Positions 32,085 to 42,280 are shown, counted from the stretch's first letter. The stretch: 64,000 bases of DNA from Plutella xylostella (GCF_932276165.1 NC_064010.1:3038001-3102000); one strand, 5' to 3'. Program-made: numbers and translations. The notes: a model not told the origin generated them from the sequence alone.

Positions 32085-32285
32085 AAAGAACGTACGAGGG
32101 CCTCGAACTGCGTAGCAGCGTAAACATCAGCCTGTATAAGGCAGTGAAACCGGACGTCCGGAGCGTCCGGGCCGGATCGATCCGGTACGGGATCCGGCCG
32201 TCCGGTGCATCGGTTTTATTACCGCGTCGGAATGACAGGCTGACGAATGGAGGACGTTGTTTTTTTGCCAGAGTGAAACGTTGGA
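32085..32285. other. CpG-dense segment
   Basis: CGGACGTCCGGAGCGTCCGG, CCGGATCGATCCGGTACGGG and CCGGCCGTCCGGTGC fall within about 65 bases, in contrast with AT-rich surroundings. No gene is recognisable beside it. It may be a GC-rich MITE core or a promoter-like patch. Confidence 0.4.
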
Positions 32286-32389
32286 CGTAAAAAGCCATGT
32301 TGGAAAGTCATAATGAGATTCTAAGGCTACCCGTCCATTTGATTGGAACTAGGGATCGGAGCGGTGAAATCTACCAATGGAATAGATAA

Positions 32390-32590
32390 TCATCATCATC
32401 AGCCAATAATCATCCACTGCTGGACATACGCCTCTCCCAAAGACCGCCACAACACTCGGTCCTCGGCCTTCCTCATCCAACCACTACCGGCTACCCGCCT
32501 AAGGTCGTCAGTCCAGCGGGCAGGAGGGCGTCCCACGCTGCGTTTGCCTGTTCGTGGTCTCCACTCGAGAACTAGATAAAAACTCATGCA
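32390..32590 (-). pseudogene. LINE (RTE-like) C-terminal end, reverse strand
   Basis: Reads LEWRPRTGKRSVGRPPARWT and DDLRRVAGSGWMRKAEDRVL, then WRSLGEAYVQQWMIIG and stop, followed by (GAT)n on that strand. It is the cleanest of the copies; endonuclease and RT are lost by 5' truncation. Confidence 0.87.
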
Positions 32591-32791
32591 TTTTCATTGG
32601 TCGATCATTGCCCACTCTGCTCTCCGTGGACAGGCAACCAAAGGCGTTTCTTACTCTGCCACTCATTACGCTGCTAAAATAGTGTTTTAAAGAAAGAGCC
32701 GCCCGCCCCCTTATCCGAACGGAGTGTAGTTTGTAAAAATTTACGTTCATCAGAAAATTTTATATTTAAACGATGAATAAAAACATTTGAC

Positions 32792-33066
32792 CAGGCGACC
32801 GAATGGCGTAGTGGTTAGTGACCCTGACTACTGAGCCGATGGTCCCGGATTCGATTCCCGGCTGGGGCAGATATTTGTTTAAACACAGATAATTATTTGT
32901 CCTCGGGTCTTGGATGTGCCCGTAAAATGGCAATAGGCCCGCCCCCTATTACATTGGGACTAACATAACACTCTGGCGAAAAGTGGGTGCAGCAATGCAC
33001 CTCTGCCTACCCCGCAAGGGAGTACATTAGTACAAGGCGTAAGTGTTTTTATTTTTTATTTTTTTT
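32792..33066 (+). mobile_element. SINE family A, tail type 1, 11-bp TSD
   Basis: AAACATTTGAC at 32781-32791 and 33067-33077. Head with GATTCGATTCC (one B-box change), body and type-1 tail as at 20780-21037, ending in a T-rich stretch. Confidence 0.92.
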
Positions 33067-33597
33067 AAACATTTGACTATGACTTTGACTTTCACCCAAT
33101 TCACACAATATGCATCGTGCGTGGCAATGTGAGCGTTCACTTATCGATATCGTACGTATCCCACCAAACGGATTGTCATACAATGTTTGCAAGCGACGGC
33201 AATGCCGATGAAGTGAGGATGCACTTAGAGGTTGTGTCAAATTTTTTTTTCTATTTTTATTTTTTTCTTTAAATGTAAGACAACAATTTATATTTCTTCA
33301 CCATAAACGTTAACTGGAAAACATCGAGTTAAGTACCCAATCAGTCCGCGCGATTAACGCGATAAGTCATCTCTGTGATACAAAAATACAAAATACAAAT
33401 ACAAAAACGTTTATTCATTTGCCAAAAAGTTTATTAGTAAGCTAAGCTTGACCCCTTCTTTTAAGTACATAAGCACCTGTGCTAGAAAAGGTCACTCTTT
33501 CCTAACAAAGTAATTTAACCAAATTTTGACCATTAACAGCCAGTTTCAACAACTACACCCACCGACGACCCGCAGCTACCCCCACTGATATGTGATA

Positions 33598-33735
33598 CTA
33601 TACAATACAATACAATACAATAATCTTTATTTGCACACCATAAAAAAACTTAAATCTAACTTAAATAACAGAAATGCACAAATGGCGGTCTTATCGCTAA
33701 AAGCGATCTCTTCCAGACAACCGTTGTAAGAAAAG
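33598..33735 (-). mobile_element. LINE 3'-UTR family D fragment
   Basis: (ATACA)n, AATCTTTATTTGCACACC, then GGCGGTCTTATCGCTAAAAGCGATCTCTTCCAGACAACC. Stem ATCGC/GCGAT at 33693-33707. Confidence 0.72.
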
Positions 33736-34112
33736 AACTAAACATAGAAAAGGGCATTTACAAGGTGTATTTACAAATAATATTTTAAAAAGAAAAATAC
33801 ATATCCAAATAACATTGATACGGATACTATCTAAAATAATATGTTATTTTTACTATATTATTTATAATATAATATATTGTAGTAGTATCACTACACCAAA
33901 ATCGCCAAATGCTTAAATCTCAAGATTGGTTCAAACCAACACGCGAAACCAGCGATTTGCGGTCAACTATCTCAACTCAACCTAAAGTCACGTTTAGAGC
34001 AGCAATAATATTTATTGATGTTGGTAAGCTTTGACAGCGGCGGTTAGAAATAAGGGAAGGGGTGAGATGAATAGACGTTTTGGGATTTAGATTTTCAGCG
34101 AAGGTGAATTTT
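33736..34112. other. Unassigned AT-rich sequence
   Basis: No gene recognised. Confidence 0.3.
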
Positions 34113-34282
34113 CGCCACTTGCACCAACATATTCAATTTAGATTTAGTGTTAAATCTCGACATACATAGTGTTAAATCTCGTTTTCCATAGAAAATTTAG
34201 TGTCAAATTTTATATGGACTGACGTTTCTTAAATCGACATTAGACACTAAATGTAGATTAAAAATTTTGGTGCAAATGGCCC
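34113..34282. mobile_element. Foldback MITE, GGGCCACTTGCAC ends, copy 2
   Basis: GCCACTTGCACCAACATATT and GGTGCAAATGGCCC form decayed ends; the interior GACGTTTCTTAAATCGA matches 16085-16219. Confidence 0.7.
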
Positions 34283-34616
34283 TTAAAGCCAATATTCGCC
34301 GGTTAACCGGCAAGATAACTTGGGTCGTTCCGGATCTGTGCACCGGATCTGGCTATTTCCAGTTTGTACCGGGCATTCGCTTCTAACCGCTAAGGGATGT
34401 TTAGCAATAAATGCGCTTGAGATTTCATAGCATTTAGATATTGTTATTGTATTATTTTAATATGATAGATTATTTTTAGAAATTTATGTATATGTATTTT
34501 ATTGTGTTTAAATTTGATTGTGAATATTATTGGGTTAACTTATGGACTTTGAGTCTGAAATAAATGATTTGAAATTTGAAAATTAGCCTCTAGGTTAAAT
34601 ACAATATAATGTTTAG

Positions 34617-34760
34617 ACGGCCGATTAGTGTCGTGGTTAGTGACCATGACTATACAATAACGAGTACTAGTACTACTGTACTTGTTATTCTATGCCATGA
34701 CTTCTATACGGAAGGTCCTGGGTTCGATTTCCGGCCGCGGCAAATATTGGTTAAAAAGAC
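34617..34760 (+). mobile_element. SINE family A head interrupted by a palindrome
   Basis: GACGGCCGATTAGTGTCGTGGTTAGTGACCATGACT, then a palindromic insert (ACAATAACGAGTAC / GTACTTGTTATT), then TATGCC ... GAAGGTCCTGGGTTCGATTTCCGGC. The tail is not clear. Confidence 0.7.
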
Positions 34761-34859
34761 CTGACAGACAGGCAGATAATAAAATCACATATATAAGGCT
34801 TCTATTTATAGGTACCTTTTAATGTACGGAAACCTAAGAATAATTCAATTCAATGCAGA

Positions 34860-35190
34860 CAATCTTTATTACGAATAATAATAATTCCTACCGGTTAAAT
34901 AAACACCTATATCGCATGAAAATCTCCACCACTCCTCTTTGCAGAAGTTGCATGGAGGAAGATGAAACAGCTTCCCATGTCTTGTTACATTGCAAAGGCG
35001 TGGAGACACTACGATCAAAAATCCTCGGATCTCCGGGGTCCCTCCGGGAAGCCATGAGCAACCTAGGTCGTCTACTGGCTTTCTGGCGTGAGCTTGGGTG
35101 GCTTAATAGCTAGTCACCCCATAGGTATTTCACGCATAATGGCCCACCTTGGAGGCTAAATGCGGAAAATCAGCTCGCCATGATGATAGA
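34860..35190 (+). pseudogene. LINE C-terminal fragment (LCRSCMEEDETASHVLLHC)
   Basis: 34885-35113 encodes LNKHLYRMKISTTPLCRSCM, EEDETASHVLLHCKG and LGRLLAFWRELGWLNS, then stop. The C-x2-C-x8-H-x4-C module followed by the ELGWL end is the usual C-terminus of R1/Jockey-type LINE polyproteins (family knowledge). The 3' UTR ATAATGGCCCACCTTGGAGG...TGCGGAAA follows. Confidence 0.85.
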
Positions 35191-35806
35191 ATTCCCACAG
35201 ACAATTTGGAATGAACGTATTTAAATCACTATATCACATCTAAGCGTGTGTGAAACGCAATTACCAAAATAGTTGAGCGAAGAGACATTTATATCCCAGC
35301 GGATCTTTGCAGTCATTAATTTAGCTTTCATCAAAGGAATTTTAATATCAAATCAGCGTTTAGCCTTGTAATTAACAAAATCTAATTTACGTTTAAATTT
35401 AGGGAAATTTTATGGACTCATCCATCTTGCTATAGAACTTGTGGGTGCGGTTTTGAGACCGAAGGTATTTTGTCTCTTTATTATAAATGTGTTGTATTTA
35501 CTTAAAAAAGTATGTTAGTAATAAAAAGTATAATTTAATACCGAATTTTGTTGTTTTAGGTAAATATTGAGTGTAAATTTAATACACTCACGTGCAAAAA
35601 AACAGTTCCACTTGCAAAATTCCGACTCTAAATGGACATTTTTTTTATAATGTATAAATTATATATATTGGAAAGTTTTAAAATGTTAATGTTTTTAGTT
35701 GGTAGTATTCTGGTGAGCTTATAAATGCACTTCAATATTGCAGACAGCGTCATTAAGCTAGCTTAATTTAATTTGTAAGGTAAATACCAATTTTTGTTAT
35801 AATTTA

Positions 35807-36024
35807 TGTGAGATGTGAGAATGGAACGTTATGACTTGAGTAGAAAGGAACGTAAGGTGAGTGAGTGAAAGGACCGGAAGAGCGAGACAGAATGAAGGAG
35901 ACGAAAAAAAGATGGAAGACTGATTAGGCGCGTTGCTATTTAATAAAATTTTAAAGAGTTTAAAATAAAGCTTCGGTACTTAAACTGTATCCAAAAGTGT
36001 TTGTTCTTGACCACCGATCCCACA
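35807..36024 (+). repeat. 5' LTR of element 2
   Basis: 218 bp, TGTGAGATGTGAGAATGG ... CCACCGATCCCACA. I found no difference from 40524-40741 when reading the two side by side. AATAAAGC is a candidate polyadenylation signal. Confidence 0.96.
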
Positions 36025-36029
36025 AATTT

Positions 36030-36047
36030 TGGGGGCTCGTCCGGGAT
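36030..36047 (+). promoter_or_regulatory. tRNA-Pro primer binding site
   Basis: TGGGGGCTCGTCCGGGAT, five bases after the 5' LTR. This is the 18-mer used as the tRNA-Pro site by murine leukaemia-type viruses (established knowledge), here in an insect LTR element. Confidence 0.9.
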
Positions 36048-36158
36048 TTGGTCAAAAACAGAAAAACGACGGACGACGCAACGACGAAGCACGTGCCCTA
36101 ACCAACAAGACGAAGACGAAAATTTTTCATTTTGTGTTTTTACGACGACAAAACCAAA

Positions 36159-37373
36159 ATGACCGGCAGAGAAAGGACGACCACGACGACGACCACCACG
36201 GATCTGACGGCTACGTACCTCGACGGGATGTTGAGTCTGAATAAATTCGACGGCGAAGACGACACCTACTCGTCAACAAAATGGGCCGAGGACATCGAAG
36301 ACAACTCTGAAATATTCAGTTGGACGCCGCAACAAAAACTTATTATAGCCAGAAGATCACTATCAGGTACCGCAGCACTGTGGCTGAAGACAGAGAAAGT
36401 TTTCAAGACGTTTGAGGAACTGAAGACGGCCCTCCAAAAGGAATTCCCCGACAGCATTAACACCAAAGAAATGCATGAGTTAATGTCAGCTCGTAAGAAG
36501 CAGCCCAGTGAGACCTATCACCAGTACATGCTCGTCATGAAAGAAATGGGTAAGAGAGCAAAGTTCCCTGATTATGTATCAATACAATACATAATAGAAG
36601 GCATCAAGGACGCGGAGGTGAATAAAACAATCTTGTACGGCTCTACGACGTATCCTGTCCTGAAAGAAAAACTTAAACTATACGAGCAGATGAAGGAAAA
36701 GACGGCAACAGCGGCAGCATCTTCAAGAGAGACGACGACGAGCGAGCGGACAAGGAGGCAGCCTGCAGCAGTCCAGCCATCCCAGAGAAGTCCTGCTATA
36801 AGATGCTTCAACTGTGGAGAAATGAACCATGCATCGCGAGAGTGTCCATATAAGAATCGTGGCATGAAGTGCTTCAAGTGCAATGAGTTCGGCCATATTT
36901 CGTCGGCGTGCGGTCATTCAACATGGCATCAAACTCAACCGAACTTCCGGCGACGGGAATCACAATTTCCAGCGCAAGTTGGTCAAGTTGGCAGCACTGG
37001 AGGCGAGAGACCCGAGCGACATCTGGCGGCGTCACAGGACATACGGAAACGCGCCATGTTTACGAAGGAAGCGGACATGACATTGACAGATTTGACAGAT
37101 GAAGACCAAAGACTACAATTTCAAGACGTAAACAAACAAGCATGGAAGTCGAACGACAACAAACCGACGAAAAAGTTGAAAATAAACGATGAATGGTTCG
37201 AAGTATTAATCGACACGGGTGCAGAAGTAAATCTCATGACGGAAGACGCATACAAGAAGATAGGAAGCCCTGAATTAACCTGCGAAAAGTTATTGTTGTG
37301 TGGACTTGGACTTGTAAACATTCAAAGTCGTGGAAATTTTAATCAATGTTTCTATGGATGGACAGTATTATAG
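36159..37373 (+). CDS. Gag and N-terminal half of protease, element 2
   Basis: The frame opens after a stop at 36099; the first ATG is 36159 (MTGRERTTT), giving 404 codons. The 60 bases before it are open but lack an ATG. Gag core: KWAEDIEDNSEIFSW, LSGTAALWL and SARKKQ. Two zinc knuckles at C216-C219-H224-C229 and C238-C241-H246-C251 should bind the genomic RNA. The protease catalytic DTGA is at 352-355. The frame then stops at 37371-37373 before the protease flap and C-terminal motif, which continue in the next frame. Gag forms the virus-like particle; the protease would cleave the polyprotein. Confidence 0.92.
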   Translation: MTGRERTTTTTTTTDLTATYLDGMLSLNKFDGEDDTYSSTKWAEDIEDNSEIFSWTPQQKLIIARRSLSGTAALWLKTEKVFKTFEELKTALQKEFPDSINTKEMHELMSARKKQPSETYHQYMLVMKEMGKRAKFPDYVSIQYIIEGIKDAEVNKTILYGSTTYPVLKEKLKLYEQMKEKTATAAASSRETTTSERTRRQPAAVQPSQRSPAIRCFNCGEMNHASRECPYKNRGMKCFKCNEFGHISSACGHSTWHQTQPNFRRRESQFPAQVGQVGSTGGERPERHLAASQDIRKRAMFTKEADMTLTDLTDEDQRLQFQDVNKQAWKSNDNKPTKKLKINDEWFEVLIDTGAEVNLMTEDAYKKIGSPELTCEKLLLCGLGLVNIQSRGNFNQCFYGWTVL

Positions 37374-40137
37374 TGTTACTTTTCATGTTATGCCGAATGA
37401 AAGTATGCCGTATGATGTGATAATTGGGCAAGAGTTTTTGAAAGATGTGACTTTGGTGATGAATGAGGGAAATGTGTTTTTCTGTTCGAAAGGAGAAGAA
37501 TGGTTGGGTAAAATAATGTGTGTTTCTTCTGTTATAGATACAATTGGCTGCCATGAGTATGAACAAGAGTTGTTGGACATAGTGGACCAGTATAACCCTA
37601 AACAAATCAAGGATGTGCCACTACAACTTAAAATTGTTTTGAAGGATGACATTCCAGTGTCTCAACGACCAAGGAGATTGTCATTGGCCGAGCAGAAACT
37701 AGTGGAACAACAGGTAACTGAATGGTTACAAGACGGTATCATTCAGGTGAGTTTTTCAGACTATTCCAGTCCAGTAGTGTTGGTAAAGAGGAAAGACGGA
37801 CGTTTAAGACTATGTGTTGACTACAGGCTGATTAACAGGAAGATTGTTAGAGACGAGTATCCTCTACCGATCATAGAAGACTTGATAGACAAGCTGCAGC
37901 CGGCAAGAGTATACAGTGTGATTGACTTAAAGGATGGATTTTTTCATTTAAAGGTCGAGCCATCATCGGTGAAGTACACAGCCTTTGTAACTCATCAAGG
38001 ACAGTATGAATTCTTGCGTGCTCCCTTTGGATTGTCAATATGCCCAAAGTATTTCATGCGATTTGTGTCAATCATCTTCATGAAACTGATAGCCGAGAAT
38101 AAAGTTGTGATATTCATTGACGATTTGTTAATTCCAGCTGCTGATGAGAAAGAGGGTATCGAAAGACTTAAAGAAGTACTAGCTGTAGCCGAGGAGTATG
38201 GACTCCAAATCAACTGGAAGAAGGCAAAGCTGTTATGCCGTGAAGTGGAGTATCTTGGTCATGTGATTGGAAATGGAGAAGTGCGACCTTCACCTGACAA
38301 GACTGATGCTGTTATGAAGTATCCAGAACCTCGAACCGTAAAGCAGTTGCATAGCTTTGTGGGACTGACGTCGTATTTCCGCAAGTACATAGAAAACTAT
38401 GCTCAGATTGCCATGCCGCTAACAGAGTTGTTAAAGAAGGACAAAGAATTTGAATTTGGTGAAGAGCAGAGAGTGGCATTCAACGTGCTGAAGGGAAAAC
38501 TGAGTAGCCAACCAGTTCTAAAGATATTTAACCCAACATTACCAATAGAACTGCACACGGACGCTTCCTGTATTGCATACTCAGCAATTCTTCTGCAAAG
38601 ATATGACGATGGACTTCACCCAGTTCACTATATGAGCAAAAAGACGAATGACGCAGAGAAGAAATACTCAAGCTATGAGTTGGAGGCTCTAGCCATAGTA
38701 GAAGGAGTAAAGAAGTTCAGGCACTACTTGTATGGATCACACTTTAAGATTGTTACAGATTGTCAGGCGTTCGAACTAACCTTAAAGAAGAAAGATTTGA
38801 CAACCAGAGTGGCAAGATGGGTCTTGCTATTGGATGAATATGATTATGAGATTGAGCACCGACCAGGCAGCAAGATGAGGCACACAGATGCATTGAGCCG
38901 CATAGCATGTGTTACAAATGTCAGCGAACAGATAAGACAAGCACAGCAACAAGACGATGGACTGAATGCAATCATGAACATTCTGAAAGAAAAACCATAC
39001 GAGGACTACATGTTAGATAATGGTATGCTGTATAAAGGAGAAGATAAATGTTTAGTAATACCCAGAAGTATGGAGCATGACATCATTAAGAAAATACATG
39101 AGCGAGGACATTTTGGGAAGAGGAAAATGCTAGAGTTGCTAAATAAAGACTATTACATGAAGAATGTTAACAAGAAGATTGAGGATTTCATTGTGGGTTG
39201 TATTCCCTGCCTTTTAGCAACAAAGAAGGAAGGTAAACAGGAAGGATTTCTGAACAGCATTGAAAAAGGCGGTCTACCATTGGACACTCTGCACTGTGAC
39301 CATATTGGACCATTCCTGGAGACTAAGAAGAAGTATAACTACATATTAACTGTCATAGACGGTTTCACCAAGTTTGTATGGCTATTTCCAACCAAAGGAA
39401 CAATAAGTGCTGAGACGATTGATAAGCTACTCATTCTGCAGCAGACATTTGGAAATCCACGTCGTTATATTACAGACAGAGGATCCTGCTTCACCAGTCA
39501 TGACTTCAAAGAATACTGTGAAAGAGAAGAGATACAGCATGTGTTGATAACCACTGGAGTTCCACGGGCGAACGGACAAGTCGAGAGAGTTCACCGAACT
39601 CTGATAGCTGTTCTTACAAAGATGTCTATCGCAGAGCCAGGACTATGGTATAAGCATGTAAGCCGTGTACAGATGGCTCTGAACAGCACATTCCAAAGAA
39701 GTATCAATACCAGCCCATTTGAATTGCTTGTTGGCACAAAGATGAGATGCAAAGAAGATATAGAAATCTACGACTTAATATTGCAAGAAGAAAGAGAAAA
39801 TTTTAACCAAGAAAGAGAAGACCTCCGGCAGCAAGCGAAACAGCAAATATTAAAGGTTCAACAAGAAAACCAACAACAGTATAATAAGAAAAGGAAAGAA
39901 AGTAATAAATATAAGGAAGGTGACATTGTGGCCATAAAGAGGACACAATTTGGTACCAGTATGAAGCTCAAGCCGAAGTATCTAGGACCATATCGAGTAA
40001 CAAAAGTGAAACGAAACGACCGTTACAATGTGGAAAAGATAGATTTATCAAAAGAGGGTCCAATAAATACTAGTAGTAGTAGTGACTACATGAAGCCATG
40101 GCCTACTAATGACTCGGAGGAAGGTCTAGGTGAGTAA
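37330..40137 (+). CDS. Pol of element 2: protease C-terminus, RT, RNase H, integrase
   Basis: Open from 37318. The codon at 37330 is GTG, so this is a continuation frame and not an independent gene (numbering from 37330). VIIGQEFL (about 30-37) completes the protease. RT spans about 105-290 with LRLCVDYRLIN, SVIDLKDGFFHL and FIDD (D264, D265; F replaces Y). RNase H starts at HTDAS (D411). Integrase has zinc residues H590-H594-C624-C627 and catalytic D657, D716, E752 (DD35E), then a Lys/Gln-rich C-terminus with KLKPKYLGPYRV. Together these copy the RNA to DNA and insert it. All catalytic residues I can check are present. Relative to Gag the frame is +1 (or -2), overlapping at 37318-37370. Confidence 0.95.
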   Translation: MEILINVSMDGQYYSVTFHVMPNESMPYDVIIGQEFLKDVTLVMNEGNVFFCSKGEEWLGKIMCVSSVIDTIGCHEYEQELLDIVDQYNPKQIKDVPLQLKIVLKDDIPVSQRPRRLSLAEQKLVEQQVTEWLQDGIIQVSFSDYSSPVVLVKRKDGRLRLCVDYRLINRKIVRDEYPLPIIEDLIDKLQPARVYSVIDLKDGFFHLKVEPSSVKYTAFVTHQGQYEFLRAPFGLSICPKYFMRFVSIIFMKLIAENKVVIFIDDLLIPAADEKEGIERLKEVLAVAEEYGLQINWKKAKLLCREVEYLGHVIGNGEVRPSPDKTDAVMKYPEPRTVKQLHSFVGLTSYFRKYIENYAQIAMPLTELLKKDKEFEFGEEQRVAFNVLKGKLSSQPVLKIFNPTLPIELHTDASCIAYSAILLQRYDDGLHPVHYMSKKTNDAEKKYSSYELEALAIVEGVKKFRHYLYGSHFKIVTDCQAFELTLKKKDLTTRVARWVLLLDEYDYEIEHRPGSKMRHTDALSRIACVTNVSEQIRQAQQQDDGLNAIMNILKEKPYEDYMLDNGMLYKGEDKCLVIPRSMEHDIIKKIHERGHFGKRKMLELLNKDYYMKNVNKKIEDFIVGCIPCLLATKKEGKQEGFLNSIEKGGLPLDTLHCDHIGPFLETKKKYNYILTVIDGFTKFVWLFPTKGTISAETIDKLLILQQTFGNPRRYITDRGSCFTSHDFKEYCEREEIQHVLITTGVPRANGQVERVHRTLIAVLTKMSIAEPGLWYKHVSRVQMALNSTFQRSINTSPFELLVGTKMRCKEDIEIYDLILQEERENFNQEREDLRQQAKQQILKVQQENQQQYNKKRKESNKYKEGDIVAIKRTQFGTSMKLKPKYLGPYRVTKVKRNDRYNVEKIDLSKEGPINTSSSSDYMKPWPTNDSEEGLGE

Positions 40138-40389
40138 GGTTGTTTTACAGAGATGAATGAAAGAAGTAAAGATTTAAGTATGCAAGTAAAGTATAAGTTG
40201 AGTTGATGTATGATAGGATAGTATTATTAGAATAAGAATAGGATGTGTAACTTTAAGGTTTACAAGTTCAAGATATGTTTTTTATTTTTTATGTTCAAGT
40301 GTAACTTATATTACACGAAGTTAATTTTGTTTTATTTTATTAAGAGTAAAATATGTTTAACATGTTACGTTTAAAGGTATCATTGTTTT

Positions 40390-40480
40390 TGTTATTGTAA
40401 AAGACTGTTTTCTATTACTGTATAAGACTGTGTTCTATAAATTTATAAGACTGTTTTCTGTAACGGTATATGACTGTTAA
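40390..40480 (+). repeat. Short tandem repeat in element 2 3' UTR
   Basis: Four imperfect copies of about 22-25 bp built on (A)TAAGACTGTTTTCTRTAA. Function unknown. Confidence 0.7.
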
Positions 40481-40490
40481 AGTATGAAAG

Positions 40491-40523
40491 GCTGAGGGCA
40501 GCCTTTGCTTCAGGATGGCCGAG
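40491..40523 (+). promoter_or_regulatory. Conserved block before 3' LTR of element 2
   Basis: GCTGAGGGCAGC ... AGGATGGCCGAG, as in element 1 at 3591-3622, abutting the LTR. By position the plus-strand primer region. Confidence 0.7.
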
Positions 40524-40741
40524 TGTGAGATGTGAGAATGGAACGTTATGACTTGAGTAGAAAGGAACGTAAGGTGAGTGAGTGAAAGGACCGGAAGAGC
40601 GAGACAGAATGAAGGAGACGAAAAAAAGATGGAAGACTGATTAGGCGCGTTGCTATTTAATAAAATTTTAAAGAGTTTAAAATAAAGCTTCGGTACTTAA
40701 ACTGTATCCAAAAGTGTTTGTTCTTGACCACCGATCCCACA
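40524..40741 (+). repeat. 3' LTR of element 2
   Basis: 218 bp, same as 35807-36024. Followed by TTTA. Confidence 0.96.
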
Positions 40742-41129
40742 TTTATGTGTAATACCTATATGATGGTTGAAAGTTATTAGATACTAAGGATATTTGTAAA
40801 CCCTTTATATTAGTTTTAATTTGCTGTGCCCGACAGGGTCCATTAAGTTCCTAATTTAATGTATTGAACACCTGTAAAACTTACTTATGGATGCAATAAA
40901 AGATTGTTTATTGAGCTTTTTCCGTTTAGGATAAACTTGATGATTTTCTGGCTGGAAAGTTTTCATTGCCCATGAGTGTAGTATACACTTGGTTGTTCTA
41001 AGTTATTATTTGTAAGAAATAGAAAAATAATAAATAGTGTAAAAATGTTGACCTTAAAAGTTGCTACAGCGGTAAAAAAGCATTGCTACGTCTAAAAATA
41101 GCCCTTGAATTAGAATTTATAGAAACATA

Positions 41130-41277
41130 CCCCCTTATTCATACAAAAAATACTGGAAGCTTTAGCTAATGAGCTGTTTTGTCACTCTCTGACACATAAC
41201 AATTTGTTCTTTGACAGAGAGTGACAAAACAGTGCAATAACTAAAGGGTCCAGTATTTTTTTTATGAATAAAGGGGG
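41130..41277. mobile_element. Foldback MITE, CCCCCTTATTCATA ends
   Basis: CCCCCTTATTCATACAAAAAATACTGG and its inverse; the inner arms GTTTTGTCACTCTCTG / CAGAGAGTGACAAAAC also pair. ATA and TTA flank it. Confidence 0.82.
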
Positions 41278-42280
41278 TTAATCTTTAATACCAGCACATT
41301 ATCCAACGACTCTTAACTCTTTTGTCCCGTGTTGAAACTCCTAGTGTTCTTATCTAAAGTGTTCATCTTGACAGAATTGGCTGTAGGCGAACAAGTAGAA
41401 GAAGGTAGATGAAACAGTACAGAGCCTCTACGGTACGAGTTTTCAATTTACGAAAAAGGTAAAAGTTTAGGTTTTCTTCTGTCATCTGGGCCTCTAGTAC
41501 GGGATTTGTTATTTTTGAAAACTAAACTAAAAAAAGTTTAATTTTAGTTTTAGCTAGAGTCGCCACTTTGTATGCGAGAAAACGTAAAGTTTGTACCTAA
41601 GTACTGTAACCTCAAAATAAATATGTAAGTATATGTAAATAGATACTATAGGTAGATACATATATTTATTATATGTTATCTAAACACACACTCTGTATTT
41701 TTGTAATCTAGTCAAATATTTTTTTATCGAAATGTTAAAGGGAATTCTGTGATAATTATTAAGAATAAAATTGCATATACCTACGTTGTCATTTATTTCT
41801 AGTTTAGTTTCAACAAACAAAGACACGCTACTGCTCTAATATTTTTCGTGTTTCTCAACCGTGAAGCAACAGTTCTGGCAAGATCAGAGCTGATGATAGT
41901 CACGAGAGCCGAATCAATACTTGAAGACAACTTCACCACTTTGTATCGAGAGTATCGAGACAGAAATATGAAAATAAATTGTATAAAATAGAAGTTTTTG
42001 GTTCAAAGCGTATTTTTCGTGTTTTGCGCCATTATCAAAAGTGTAAGTATTATTGAAAGTAAGTAGTTATTGAAATTTTGTACCACCAACAATTATGGTA
42101 TATTTTGGATTTTGTGTTTTTTTTCAAAAATATTTTTAGAAAACGATTTTATGTGGCTTTGAAGTACCTATAAACTAGAAGTATCCTACATAGTACTTAT
42201 TACTTCATTACTTCCATGCCTACCAAATAAAATGCTCTTTGAAATCCGTCAATCCCACAGATATTATGTCAAACCTATTA
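41278..42280. other. Unassigned AT-rich sequence
   Basis: No gene recognised. Confidence 0.3.

Larger units (their letters stand above)
35803..40745 (+). mobile_element. LTR retrotransposon element 2 (Ty3/gypsy-like), nearly intact
   Basis: TTTA duplication at 35803-35806 and 40742-40745, identical 218-bp LTRs, PBS, Gag, Pol with PR-RT-RH-IN order, and the pre-LTR block. No envelope ORF. Identical LTRs indicate very recent insertion. The one visible defect is a frame change inside the protease. Confidence 0.96.
35583..40980 (+). mobile_element. TA-type MITE family M, split, hosting LTR element 2
   Basis: The left end TACACTCACGTGC...GTTCCACTTGCAAAATTCCGAC and body run to CATTAAGCTAGCTT near 35779. 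The right part resumes at GAGCTTTTTCCGTTTAGGATAAA (40913) and ends CATTGCCCATGAGTGTA at 40980. Between are an unassigned AATAAA-bearing piece and element 2. Confidence 0.6.

Noticed and set aside
37318..37373. Programmed ribosomal frameshift between Gag and Pol
   Set aside because: The offset is +1/-2 and falls within the protease, and the sister element has the region in one frame. Kept only as an alternative.
35807..40741. Envelope gene making element 2 an errantivirus-like element
   Set aside because: No ORF of useful length lies between the Pol stop at 40137 and the 3' LTR.
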